NCBI RefSeq assembly: GCF_003626695.1
Contig: NZ_RBAH01000031.1
Span: 1-64,000, forward strand
Length of the DNA: 64,000 bases
Direction: 5' to 3'
Origin: Paenibacillus ginsengarvi
GTDB taxonomy: Bacteria; Bacillota; Bacilli; Paenibacillales; NBRC-103111
Position 1 is the first letter of the stretch. Each line of letters opens with the position of its first letter. Under the pieces are notes generated by a model. It was given only the letters and a program-made list of their open reading frames with translations. It had not been told where the DNA came from and did no database searches. A program made the translations under genes and the position numbers. Positions 33,782 to 42,050 of the stretch are shown here, in pieces.

Positions 33782-34576
33782 GTGATTGACCTGGAAACAA
33801 CGCATCAGAATAAGGAAGCATGGAATGTTGGAGCCTATCAAGCATGGGTCAATCGGTTCGGAAATCCTTCGGAAGCCGCGATGAAAATAAAACACGACCC
33901 GGCCAAAAGAATCGGTAAAGCTCTCGATTATATGGGGGAAATCCAAGAAAGAAACATCGTGAATCTGCTTGGTTCAAACGCAAATAAAGCCGTCGCTTTA
34001 GCGCTAATGGGGGCAAGCGTTACGGTAGTGGATTTTTCTACTGAGAACGAAAAGTATGCGTTAGAGCTAGCCGCCGCTGCTGACGTTCATATACGTTATA
34101 TTGTATCCGACGTACTCCAACTACCAGATGAAGTGTTGACAGGTAGCTTCGATATTGTGTATATGGAACATGGGATCCTTCACTACTTTACGGATTTACA
34201 CGCATTGTTCCATGTGGTGAACACTCTTCTTCGCCCAGGGGGAGTACTTGTTACACAAGATTTCCATCCAGTATCAACAAAGCTGCTATCATCGAGAGGC
34301 ACAACGGCCACTATCCGAAAACATAAAATAACGGGCAATTACTTCGATGCTTCGATAGAGGAAAAAGAAATTTCCTTTTCAAAATTTTTAAGCGATCGAA
34401 GTGAGAATGTACAGAAAGTCCTTTTACGTAATTGGACCCTCGGAGAGATCATTACCTCCATAGCAAGCTGTGGGCTATATATAAGAGTTCTTGAAGAATT
34501 GCCGAACCAATCCTCAGATGTTTTCGATAAAGGGATCCCCAAAACATTTATCATCCTTGCGGAAAAGAGGGGATAG
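33782..34576 (+). CDS. Class I SAM-dependent methyltransferase
   Basis: 264 aa; GTG 33782 has a poor ribosome site, so the start may be a few codons off. The family pattern EAWNVGAYQAWVNRFGNP is followed by ERNIVNLLGSNANKAVALALMGASVTVVDFSTENEKYALELA (SAM loop and acidic ribose-binding Asp), FDIVYMEHGILHYFTDLHALFHVVNTLLRPGGVLVTQDFHP. Motif I reads NLLGSNANK instead of the usual GxGxG, so cofactor binding may differ from standard. The methyl acceptor is unknown. It starts 40 bp after the sigma factor gene. Confidence 0.85.
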   Translation: MIDLETTHQNKEAWNVGAYQAWVNRFGNPSEAAMKIKHDPAKRIGKALDYMGEIQERNIVNLLGSNANKAVALALMGASVTVVDFSTENEKYALELAAAADVHIRYIVSDVLQLPDEVLTGSFDIVYMEHGILHYFTDLHALFHVVNTLLRPGGVLVTQDFHPVSTKLLSSRGTTATIRKHKITGNYFDASIEEKEISFSKFLSDRSENVQKVLLRNWTLGEIITSIASCGLYIRVLEELPNQSSDVFDKGIPKTFIILAEKRG

Positions 34577-34624
34577 CTTATATCCGCTGGCGAGTACCAG
34601 CAGAATTATTACGTACAAATAAAA

Positions 34625-34655
34625 CGAGGCTGCCGTCGGATCGATCGGCGGCCTT
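34625..34655 (+). terminator. Terminator-like hairpin of the repeat family (copy J)
   Basis: AGGCTGCCG (34627-34635) against CGGCGGCCT (34647-34655), with one G-T pair, then TTGTTACGTTT. Only the central hairpin of the intergenic family is well kept here. Confidence 0.55.
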
Positions 34656-34778
34656 GTTACGTTTACATAAGGACGGCGGCAAATACTGGGTCAACCAAAA
34701 AAGAAACCTTAGAATTACCGGAACATTGTACTTGCACGGAGCGTCAAAATGTTTAAAAAATGGAATAGGAGTGAGACC

Positions 34779-35462
34779 ATGAGTAAAAAGTGGGCTGTCA
34801 GTATCCTGGCATTTTCCGCGCTGACTATATTGTCGAGTACTATTTTTGCCTCAAGTAATCTTAAGATCAGTATCAATGGAGAAAGTGTGAAATTGCCTAA
34901 CCAGGCCAGGGTAGAGGATGGTCAATTACTTGTTCCAATTCGGTGGATCACGGAAAAACTTGGGGCAACCCTAGGCTGGAGCGAAGCTGAGTCCTCTATC
35001 CATATCAAAACAGCGCATCAAATTCAGCTTGACCGCTTCATGGATGTTAAACGAGATACAACCGCAAGAAAACTTGTTGACTTGTGGTTGCAAGGTGTGC
35101 GTACAAGAAGCGGATCTTTGCAGTACGCTACGCTTTCTCCGAAGCTGCAACAGTCGACTTACAAGACATTTGAGGACCAATACTGGGGAACAGGCGGTTC
35201 AAGTCCTTGGATTGAAAATATCGTCATTCGTTCAGAAGAAAAGGTACAAGACAATTTGGTCCGATTCGTTGTTGATTACGATCTGGCCTCCTCCAACTGG
35301 CATTGGAGCGGAGGGAGAAAAGAGATCACTGTTGAGCGTACTCAGAACTCGCCATATGAATCATGGGAGATCACTTCTATTCATACAAAGTTCAATGAGT
35401 ATGAAATAGTTACTCCTTCAGAGACTGTAAGTGACACAGAAGCCAACAATAATGAATACTAA
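34779..35462 (+). CDS. Secreted copper-amine-oxidase-N-domain protein
   Basis: 227 aa from ATG 34779 (AGGAGTGAG upstream). A signal peptide ends near IFASS (~residue 25). Residues ~28-75 are the copper amine oxidase N-terminal (stalk) domain: LKISINGESVKLPNQARVEDGQLLVPIRWITEKLGATLGWSEAESSIHI. The rest (~150 residues) is an NTF2-like fold in pattern (LVDLWLQGVRTRSGSLQYATLSPKLQ, VRFVVDYDLASSNWHWSGG). The domain is common in Paenibacillaceae surface proteins and is not itself an oxidase. Role unknown. Confidence 0.8.
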   Translation: MSKKWAVSILAFSALTILSSTIFASSNLKISINGESVKLPNQARVEDGQLLVPIRWITEKLGATLGWSEAESSIHIKTAHQIQLDRFMDVKRDTTARKLVDLWLQGVRTRSGSLQYATLSPKLQQSTYKTFEDQYWGTGGSSPWIENIVIRSEEKVQDNLVRFVVDYDLASSNWHWSGGRKEITVERTQNSPYESWEITSIHTKFNEYEIVTPSETVSDTEANNNEY

Positions 35463-35653
35463 AGCAAGCTGTTCTGTAAACCTCACTTTTCTGATGAAAA
35501 TAATAGATTTCGTAGGTTTCGTGAGAATGGGGAAGCGGCAATCGCGTTTGCTCATTGCGACTACATGGAACGTTACAGCTTCGGTATCGTATTATCAATA
35601 AAATGAGTTCTTGAATAGCAGTCAACGAAATAATTAAAAAGGATGAAGAGAGC

Positions 35654-35890
35654 ATGAACCTGACTCCACAGCAACAATCAGTATTACTAGCATTAACCAC
35701 GGAATGGCAGACACCGGCGCAGATTGCGGATCAGCTTCAGGTAGCTCCGGAGAATCTGTCCGACGTAAATCAGTCATTGAAGGAACTTTTGCATGAAGGA
35801 CTGGCGCAGGTTAATCCCGTTGTATTCGGCCTATATCGATTAACTGCACTCGGCACGCACAAAAAGGCGGAAGTCTGTGAGAACCAATGA
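35654..35890 (+). CDS. Small winged-helix DNA-binding protein
   Basis: 78 aa; GAAGAGAGC before the ATG. QQQSVLLALTTEWQTPAQIADQLQVAPENLSDVNQSLKELLHEGLAQVNPVVFGLYRLTALG reads as one winged helix of the MarR/PadR kind, with nothing else attached. It would bind DNA as a small dimer or act as an accessory regulator. Its target is unknown. The gene stands just before the MalT-like regulator. The 190 bp before it hold no feature I can name. Confidence 0.6.
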   Translation: MNLTPQQQSVLLALTTEWQTPAQIADQLQVAPENLSDVNQSLKELLHEGLAQVNPVVFGLYRLTALGTHKKAEVCENQ

Positions 35891-35979
35891 AACTATTGAT
35901 TTTTGGGTCTTGGAGCAAGATCAGAGTACGATACATGTTCTTGATTCGATCTTAAGCTAATGGCAGGATGGTTGAATTG

Positions 35980-38115
35980 ATGTACAACCCTATAATGGCC
36001 ACCAAACTTTATATCCCCGCTCCTCGGCCGGAAGCGGTTCTCCGTCCGCGATTGACCGAAAAGCTCAGCGGCGGGTTATACCGCAAGCTTACCCTTATCT
36101 CTGCACCTGCGGGTTACGGCAAAACGACATTAGTTAGCGAATGGCTCGCAGGCTGCGGGCGGCGGGTCGCATGGCTATCGCTCGAAGAAGGGGACAACGA
36201 ATGTACGCGCTTTTTAAGCTGCCTGATTTCCTCTCTACAAACACTTGAGGCGAAAATAGGAGAAGGCGCTCGCGCCATGCTTCAATCTCCTCAAAGGCCC
36301 TCCATAGAGTCGATCTTGACCGCTCTTCTTCATGAAATTGCAGCCATCCCGACGCCCTTTATCCTTGTTCTTGACGATTACCACGCGGCAAAATCGCAAC
36401 CGGTTGACGAAGCGCTGAGCTTCCTGCTTGATCATCTTCCCGCTTCGATGCACGTTGTTATGACGACCCGCGAGGACCCGAGTATCCCGCTCGCCCGGTT
36501 GCGGGTCCGGGACCAAATGACCGAGCTGCGGGCAGCCGACATGAGATTCACGCTCTCCGAATCCGAACATTTTTTGAACCGCATCATGAGCCTTAATCTG
36601 TCCATGGATACAATAGCCTCGTTGGAATCACGCACCGAAGGCTGGGTTGCCGGTCTGCATTTGGCTGCGATCTCCATCCGGGGGTATCCAAACGCCGACC
36701 GGCTCCTTCAGTCTTTCACCGGCAGCCATCATTTCGTGTTGGATTATCTGGTAGAAGAAGTGCTGCAGCGGCAAACCGAAGCCGTTCAAACCTTTTTGCT
36801 GCGGACCTCGATCCTCGACCGTCTGTACGGACCTCTTTGCGATGAAGTCGTGCTCGATCCGGCAATTTCCGGCAAGACCGCTTTAGTGGAGCTTGAACGT
36901 AAAAACTTATTTGTCGTACCCTTGGACCATGAACGGCGGTGGTATCGCTATCACCATTTGTTTGCCGATCTGCTTCGCAGAAAACTGCAGGAAAACTACG
37001 ACGACAGTCATGTCGCTGAATTGCATAAACGAGCAAGTGACTGGTATGAAAATAATGGCTTCGAAATCGAAGCTTTTCGCCATGCCGTACAATCCCGAGA
37101 CATCGATCGGTCCGCACGTCTGCTTGAAGGCAATGGAATGCCGCTGCATCTTCGCGGGGCTGCAGGCTTTTCGCTGAACTGGCTGGAGTCGTTGCCTGCA
37201 GCGGAATTGGATGCCAGGCCCGCGCTCTGGGTGATGTATGGTTCAGCTCTGCTGCTTGCGGGCAAGCTGATGGGCGTCGAGCATAAACTGCGAGCGGCAG
37301 AGGCGGCCCTGGCGGGTGCGGAACAAGACACCCGCGTAAGGGACCTGATCGGTCTAATTGCCGCGACTCGGGCTGCATTGGCATCGCTAGCGGTGACCGG
37401 CAATCCTGACGGCGCTGAACGAAAATTACTGGCAGCCGAAGCAGCCATGCAAAACACGGGACAGGGCGATAAGACCGATGAGCTTGTCGGACTGATCGCG
37501 CCCGCTAGCGACGTAAGAATAAGCGAAAACCAAGGAATTGAGAATATTATCTTCCAATCACGCCGCGCGCTGGCGTATCTGCGACCGGAAAATCTCCCCG
37601 TTCGGACGGCAGCCGCCTGGATGCTGGGCGTCGCTTGCCAGCGGCGCGGTGATCATTCCGCCGCTCGCGAGGCCTATGGCGAAGTCTTATCGAATGGCCT
37701 GATGATGGGTCAGCAACTGATGGCTGTATTGGCCATGATTGGGTTGGGTCAAATCGAGGAAGCCGAGAATCGGACCCATTCGGCGGCGGACTGTTACCAT
37801 GAGGCACTGCGTCTGGGCGGCGATCTGCCGCTTCCAGCTCTCCATGAAGCTCGGCTTGGTTTGGAGCGTGTGCATAAAAACAGGATGAAGAGCAACTTGA
37901 TCGAGCCGCTTAGCCAGCGGGAAATGGAGGTGCTGGAGCTCATCGCTAAGGGGCTCTCGAACAAGGAAATCGGCGAGAAACTCTTTTTGGCCTTGGATAC
38001 GGTCAAAGGGCACAATCGCAGAATTTTCGAAAAACTTCAAGTACAGAGACGCACGGAAGCAATCGCCCGGGCCGGCGAATTGAATTTATTACCGAAGACC
38101 CGCAAACCACACTAA
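35980..38115 (+). CDS. MalT-like LuxR-family ATP-dependent regulator (short form)
   Basis: 711 aa from ATG 35980 (35968 is an alternative). The start MYNPIMATKLYIPAPRPEAVLRPRL is typical of MalT-type STAND regulators. Walker A is LISAPAGYGKTTLV, Walker B FILVLDDYH, followed by the winged helix and a helical-repeat region. The C-terminal LuxR helix-turn-helix is LSQREMEVLELIAKGLSNKEIGEKLFLALDTVKGHNRRIFEKLQVQRRTEAIARAGEL. Most relatives are 850-900 aa; this one lacks a block of helical repeats before the HTH. It may control the DUF4386 gene, which starts 65 bp downstream in the same direction. Confidence 0.9.
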   Translation: MYNPIMATKLYIPAPRPEAVLRPRLTEKLSGGLYRKLTLISAPAGYGKTTLVSEWLAGCGRRVAWLSLEEGDNECTRFLSCLISSLQTLEAKIGEGARAMLQSPQRPSIESILTALLHEIAAIPTPFILVLDDYHAAKSQPVDEALSFLLDHLPASMHVVMTTREDPSIPLARLRVRDQMTELRAADMRFTLSESEHFLNRIMSLNLSMDTIASLESRTEGWVAGLHLAAISIRGYPNADRLLQSFTGSHHFVLDYLVEEVLQRQTEAVQTFLLRTSILDRLYGPLCDEVVLDPAISGKTALVELERKNLFVVPLDHERRWYRYHHLFADLLRRKLQENYDDSHVAELHKRASDWYENNGFEIEAFRHAVQSRDIDRSARLLEGNGMPLHLRGAAGFSLNWLESLPAAELDARPALWVMYGSALLLAGKLMGVEHKLRAAEAALAGAEQDTRVRDLIGLIAATRAALASLAVTGNPDGAERKLLAAEAAMQNTGQGDKTDELVGLIAPASDVRISENQGIENIIFQSRRALAYLRPENLPVRTAAAWMLGVACQRRGDHSAAREAYGEVLSNGLMMGQQLMAVLAMIGLGQIEEAENRTHSAADCYHEALRLGGDLPLPALHEARLGLERVHKNRMKSNLIEPLSQREMEVLELIAKGLSNKEIGEKLFLALDTVKGHNRRIFEKLQVQRRTEAIARAGELNLLPKTRKPH

Positions 38116-38180
38116 AGTGTCTACAGGCCGCGATCCTCTTAGAGCTATACTGCTTATAAATTAGCTAAGAGGAGATCAAC

Positions 38181-38837
38181 ATGAATAGAATGGCAAGAGC
38201 GGCAGGGGCCATGTTTCTGGTTTCGACGGGGGTTTACATGATAGGCAGCGGACTTCTGGATTCGGTTCTAAATCGCCCGGATTTTCTCGCCGGCTTGTAT
38301 CCGGACCGAACGACCGTGGTGTTCGGATCGTTTTTGGAATTGATAAACGCTATGGCGGTGGCGGCGATCGCCATTCTGCTTTATCCCATTTTAAAGAAGC
38401 ATTCCGAAGCGTTTGCGCTGGGGTACTTCGGAGCCCGAATCATGGAGTCTGCACTGCTTATCCTAAGTGCAGCCGTTCCGCTTGTCCTTATCGCGCTGAG
38501 CCAATATTACATTTCCGCAGGTACTGCCAATGATTCATACTTGGAAAAGATTGGGGATTTATGGGTAGAAGCGCATGCTTTGCTCTTTCAAATGGCCATG
38601 ATTGTGCTAAGCTTAGGCAGCTTATTGCTATGTAGTGTCCTTTATCGCTCGAGGCTGGTTCCGCGATTTTTGTCAGGTATCGGTTTCATCGGGTATGCGG
38701 CATTGCTTCTAAGCGGCTGTTTGTCGATCCTCGGCCTGGAAATCGGCCCCGTTCTGTATGTTCCAGGAGCCGTATTCGAGATCGCGTTTCCCATTTGGAT
38801 CATCGTTAGGGGATTCAATCTGAGAAACTCTGATTAA
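38181..38837 (+). CDS. DUF4386-type integral membrane protein
   Basis: 218 aa; AAGAGGAGATC before ATG 38181. Six hydrophobic segments can be seen, starting ARAAGAMFLVSTGVYMIGSGLL and LINAMAVAAIAILLYPILKK, ending VFEIAFPIWIIVRGFNLR, which match DUF4386 proteins of Firmicutes. Function unknown. It follows the LuxR regulator and is probably its target, as these two families often lie together. A repeat-type hairpin ends it. Confidence 0.8.
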   Translation: MNRMARAAGAMFLVSTGVYMIGSGLLDSVLNRPDFLAGLYPDRTTVVFGSFLELINAMAVAAIAILLYPILKKHSEAFALGYFGARIMESALLILSAAVPLVLIALSQYYISAGTANDSYLEKIGDLWVEAHALLFQMAMIVLSLGSLLLCSVLYRSRLVPRFLSGIGFIGYAALLLSGCLSILGLEIGPVLYVPGAVFEIAFPIWIIVRGFNLRNSD

Positions 38838-38849
38838 GAAAGACATATG

Positions 38850-38904
38850 TAGGCAGCCGGCTTTTACGATCGGCTGCCTTTCTCAACGAACGGGTAGTTT
38901 AATC
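38850..38904 (+). repeat. Intergenic composite palindrome, copy K (terminator)
   Basis: AGGCAGCCG (38851-38859) against CGGCTGCCT (38871-38879), TTTCT, then the third element TCAACGAACGGGTAGTTTA. Confidence 0.65.
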
Positions 38905-38972
38905 GAAGATTAATAAAAGACTCTCCCCTATCACATATTTAATGCTTTTTCTCAGCGGTTCTACCGGAGCAT

Positions 38973-39380
38973 TTAATCATCGGCTTTTGCGAAGTAGCCA
39001 TGTAAATTAACGACTACACCTACGGGCAAAGTATCCGAAGTCGCCCGAACTCCAAATATAGTGTTTCTCGCAATGACAACCCCGGTTGCTAAGCTGGCCT
39101 GTAATCCCCCGGTCCCGGATGAATCGGCGGTTGTAGCATCTTGAAAAGCCGACAACGTATTAGCGCCAAAAAGAAGTAGTTGTACGCTAGTAGATTTATT
39201 GGCTGCCGCCCGCCCAAACGTAATATCCATATCCGTTACAATAAATACTTTTTTTTCGGGTATGGCAAAAGGGGATAATGTTGCGTTAGGGTTGACGATC
39301 GAAAATGTACTCACTTCGTTGCCGGTCGGATTGGCTCCTAACAAAGTTACGAACTGATTGGGTTTTACTTCATTTGACAC
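38973..39380 (-). CDS. Hypothetical beta-rich protein
   Basis: 135 aa; start GTG at 39380 with GGAGGGATC before it. I do not recognise a family. The sequence is rich in short beta strands and small residues (FVTLLGANPTGNEVSTFSIVNPNA, KKVFIVTDMDITFGRA, SVQLLLFGANTLSAF, GVVIARNTIFGVRATSDTLPVGVVVNLHGYF). There are no Cys residues and no signal peptide. This suggests a compact structural or coat-type sandwich. It stands alone. Confidence 0.6.
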   Translation of the reverse strand: MSNEVKPNQFVTLLGANPTGNEVSTFSIVNPNATLSPFAIPEKKVFIVTDMDITFGRAAANKSTSVQLLLFGANTLSAFQDATTADSSGTGGLQASLATGVVIARNTIFGVRATSDTLPVGVVVNLHGYFAKADD

Positions 39381-39710
39381 TTCGATCCCTCCAAAATTCG
39401 AAGTTAAATTCTACCCTATCTTATGCTCGTTCGATTTGTAACGGAACACAGAATCATAGGGAGTAGAGCACATTTAATACTAGATTTGCATAAAAAAGGC
39501 CGGCAACCAGGAACGTCTTGACTCATCTCGGACTGCCGCTGTCTTTCTGTCATTTGAAATCATTAATACATTGGATGATGCGGGGATGAAAGGGACAAGT
39601 GTTTATGAAAATTAATTATTAACGATTTACGAGGCTGCTGATATGTATTAGCCTTGACTCTTCCGCAGCGGAAGGCTGTACAATTTAAGGAGAGAGGAGG
39701 AGTAATAGGA

Positions 39711-39968
39711 ATGGACACGTTAATTAGTATAGGAGAATTGTCCTCAAGTACGGGGATTTCCATTAGGGCAATCAGATACTATGAGGAAATAGGTTTATTG
39801 ATCCCATATAAAACATCGCAAAACAATTACCGCTATTACAGTGATATGGAGAAGGGAAAATTAGGAGTCATTCTGATTCTAAAAAAAATGGGATTTTCCC
39901 TCCGAGAGATAAAAACTAGGAGATCCGTTGGAAGCCTTGCGGGAGGTTTCGATGAAAAAGACGAATGA
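39711..39968 (+). pseudogene. MerR-type HTH, truncated, running into the FtsZ-like gene
   Basis: 85 aa from ATG 39711 (GAGGAGG upstream). LISIGELSSSTGISIRAIRYYEEIGLLIPYKTSQNNYRYYSDMEKGKLGVILILKKMGFSLREIK is a normal MerR winged helix. After REIK the family sequence ends and the frame stops at 39968. The dimerisation helix and effector part are missing. The end overlaps the start of the FtsZ-like frame (ATG 39952) by 17 bp in another frame. It may be a minimal DNA-binding protein, or the stump of a longer regulator cut when the FtsZ-like sequence joined it. Confidence 0.65.
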
Positions 39969-40455
39969 AATAAATGATCTGCTTCCAACAAAATCTATAG
40001 TCAAGGTAATAGGGGTAGGAAGTAATATAATAAATGTATTAGAAGGTTTGAAGGGTGCGGATAAAAAACTAGAAGTCATACATATCCATTACGAAGAAGA
40101 ACATTTATCAAACTCAAGTTTCGGCAACTCCATTCAAATACAAGGATCTTCTCATGAAATAGGCATTCAAGAAGAAATCCACCACGTCAGGAAAGCGATT
40201 GAAGGTGCCGAACTTTTGTTTATTCTTACCGATGTCGATAATGGTATTGCTTCAATTATTGCACAAGAAGCCCGGAGATCAGGTATTCATATTGTTGGTA
40301 TACTAAACGATTCCCTGATGGGAAACGAGGTCAATCACCGTGTTCAAGAATTTATAAATCATGTCGATCTTTTATTTGATTTCTCGGAAAGTACTTCTGA
40401 CTCCCATGAGGCTCTAATTGTAGACCAGTGGTATACTTATCATCACTTATTCTAA
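39952..40455 (+). pseudogene. Divergent FtsZ-like protein, N-terminal (GTPase) part
   Basis: 167 aa; GGGAGG then ATG 39952. It parallels the FtsZ nucleotide domain: SIVKVIGVGSNIINVLEGLKG (FtsZ KVIGVGGGGGNAVNRM), GIQEEIHHVRKAIEGAELLFILTDVDNGIASIIAQEARRSGIHIVGILND (FtsZ ALKGADMVFITAGMGGGTGTGAAPVIAEIAKELGALTVGVVT) and QEFINHVDLLFDF. The tubulin signature GGGTGTG is replaced by VDNGIAS, so ordinary GTP binding is unlikely. The frame ends at 40455 and the match continues in the next frame. Either a decayed gene or a very divergent FtsZ homologue split in two. Confidence 0.6.
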
Positions 40456-40769
40456 AAACCCGTATCCATATACGCGATATCCAAGCCCTTATTAAGAAAA
40501 AGGGTAGGGCTTATCTGGGCATCGGAAAGGCATCCGGTTTGAACAAAACAACCGTCGCAATGGAACAGCTATTTTCAAATTCATTCCTTCATAAAAACGT
40601 TATTGAGGGTACCTCAGGTGCATTATTGAATATTACTGCTTCAGACGATCTGACAATGCCGGATGTGGATCAACTATTATACATGGTAAGGAACAAAATA
40701 GGATTTAAAACCAATCTTATATTCGGTACGGTTATTGATAATGAATCTCATCATTCTTCCTTCTGCTGA
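40428..40769 (+). pseudogene. FtsZ-like protein, C-terminal part in a shifted frame
   Basis: About 113 codons in another frame than the N-terminal part, overlapping it by 28 bp. RIHIRDIQALIKKKGRAYLGIGKASGLNKTTVAMEQLFSNSFLHKNVIEGTSGALLNITASDDLTMPDVDQLLYMVRNKIGFKTNLIFGTVID follows the FtsZ C-terminal domain (DVKTVM...GTAMMGIGTASG..., GVLLNITGG..., VNIIFGAVI) almost element by element. The C-terminal FtsA/SepF-binding peptide is absent. Its end overlaps the convergent CotS-like gene by 19 bp. The alignment suggests that ~25 residues around the core helix 7 region are lost at the join. Confidence 0.6.
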
Positions 40770-41758
40770 TTTACCCATTCATCCAATAAATCCATTGCTT
40801 TTAACCGGAGAAGCCATGTTTTCTCCATAATATCTAATATGTTATGGCTTCTAGGGCGACTAGGGAATTGAACGGTAGACCAAGCTTCTCGGGGAAAACG
40901 ATACAAGGAAGAAATCATCCTGCGTTCGGTCCGATCTAAAGGGCAAAGTTCTTCGTACCCTTTTAGCAACGAATGTATGAAAACGGGATTAAAGCGAGTC
41001 GTGTTCATGAGGGCTGTTGCAACGTCAACATAGATGGATCCTAACTTCATGCGGTCCCAATCGATAATGAAAAGCTGTCCGTCATTAGCAATAATGACAT
41101 TCTGTGAAGTAATATCGCTGTGTATTAACGCGGGACGTATCATTTCCTTCTCCAAAAGGTCTACAATCTCCGGGCTCTTCAATTCGGTCCAAGACCGATC
41201 CGAAAACTGAGTACAGGATTCTCCGAGTCTTTTATACCATCTACGAGTCCATCTATTCGATTGGTTTGCTTTTGCCATCCGTTTGCGAAAGAGACGGTCA
41301 CGGTTTTGCCATAATCGGATATGATCGTAAAAGTGGCCTTTAATGGGAAGGGAACGACTGGATGTATGCAAGGAGGCAAGAACTCGTCCGAGCTTTTCGA
41401 AATCTTCTTGATTTTCCATGCTTCTTCCATTTATCCATGTGGTTAAATAGAAGGGCCTCCCTTGGTCTAAAGTCCATAACTTACCGGAATTGCTCGCGAG
41501 CCATTTAGGCATGGAATTGAAGCCATTATTCATCAAGAGTTGTACATGGTCTGCAGTTGTTTTTATTTGATCAATTGTGCCGGAGCGGAGTAAATTACTC
41601 CGGAAAAAGGGCTTCATCGCATAGATTCCGCTTCCCGTCAGTACTCGGACGATGGCGCTTTTTCGGTAAAAAGACGCGATCGGATCAGAACGCAATGGAA
41701 TTAGGCCGAAGCGGCGGACGATTTTACGTATTCGGCTTTTGGCATAGGCATTTGTCAT
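40751..41758 (-). CDS. CotS-like spore coat protein / kinase-fold protein
   Basis: 335 aa from the ATG at 41758 (GAGG upstream); an extension to 41821 is unlikely. The protein-kinase-like/APH fold is seen in LIHSDITSQNVIIANDGQLFIIDWDRMKLGSIYVDVATAL, with catalytic HSD and metal-binding IDWD, after QGRPFYLTTWINGRSMENQEDFEKLGRVLASLH. This layout is that of the CotS/YutH group of spore-coat-associated kinases. It may phosphorylate coat or wall material during sporulation (family-based). It converges with the FtsZ-like relic. Confidence 0.75.
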   Translation of the reverse strand: MTNAYAKSRIRKIVRRFGLIPLRSDPIASFYRKSAIVRVLTGSGIYAMKPFFRSNLLRSGTIDQIKTTADHVQLLMNNGFNSMPKWLASNSGKLWTLDQGRPFYLTTWINGRSMENQEDFEKLGRVLASLHTSSRSLPIKGHFYDHIRLWQNRDRLFRKRMAKANQSNRWTRRWYKRLGESCTQFSDRSWTELKSPEIVDLLEKEMIRPALIHSDITSQNVIIANDGQLFIIDWDRMKLGSIYVDVATALMNTTRFNPVFIHSLLKGYEELCPLDRTERRMISSLYRFPREAWSTVQFPSRPRSHNILDIMEKTWLLRLKAMDLLDEWVNQQKEE

Positions 41759-41917
41759 GGGAGAACCTCGCTTCTTCCAAGAGTGCATATGGAGAATAGG
41801 GATATTAGCCAGGTTATTCATAGAGGGGGATACGTGTATGGCCTAGCGCCTAAGAAGTATAAAAAACTTGCCGTTTTAGACACTTCGGGGAACCGTCTCA
41901 TAATCAAGGCCAGATCA

Positions 41918-42000
41918 TTCAAACGGGTAACGATAGTTGAGGAGCTTACATCATGCAGCTCCTCTTTTGTTTTATTCAACTAACCGACGGCATAGGATAA
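41918..42000 (+). repeat. Intergenic composite palindrome, copy L (terminator)
   Basis: AACGGGTAACGATAGTTGA, then GAGGAGCT (41939-41946)/AGCTCCTC (41957-41964) with TTTTGTTTT, then TTCAACTAACCGACGGCATAGGATAA. The central hairpin differs in sequence from other copies but is fully paired. Confidence 0.6.
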
Positions 42001-42050
42001 TAAGAAGTGCCAGTGAACGAAAGAATTAATATTTGGAGGAATCGGACTTT

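Noticed and set aside
41783..41983. 66-codon plus-strand frame
   Set aside because: It overlaps the start of the CotS-like gene and runs into repeat copy L; no family likeness.
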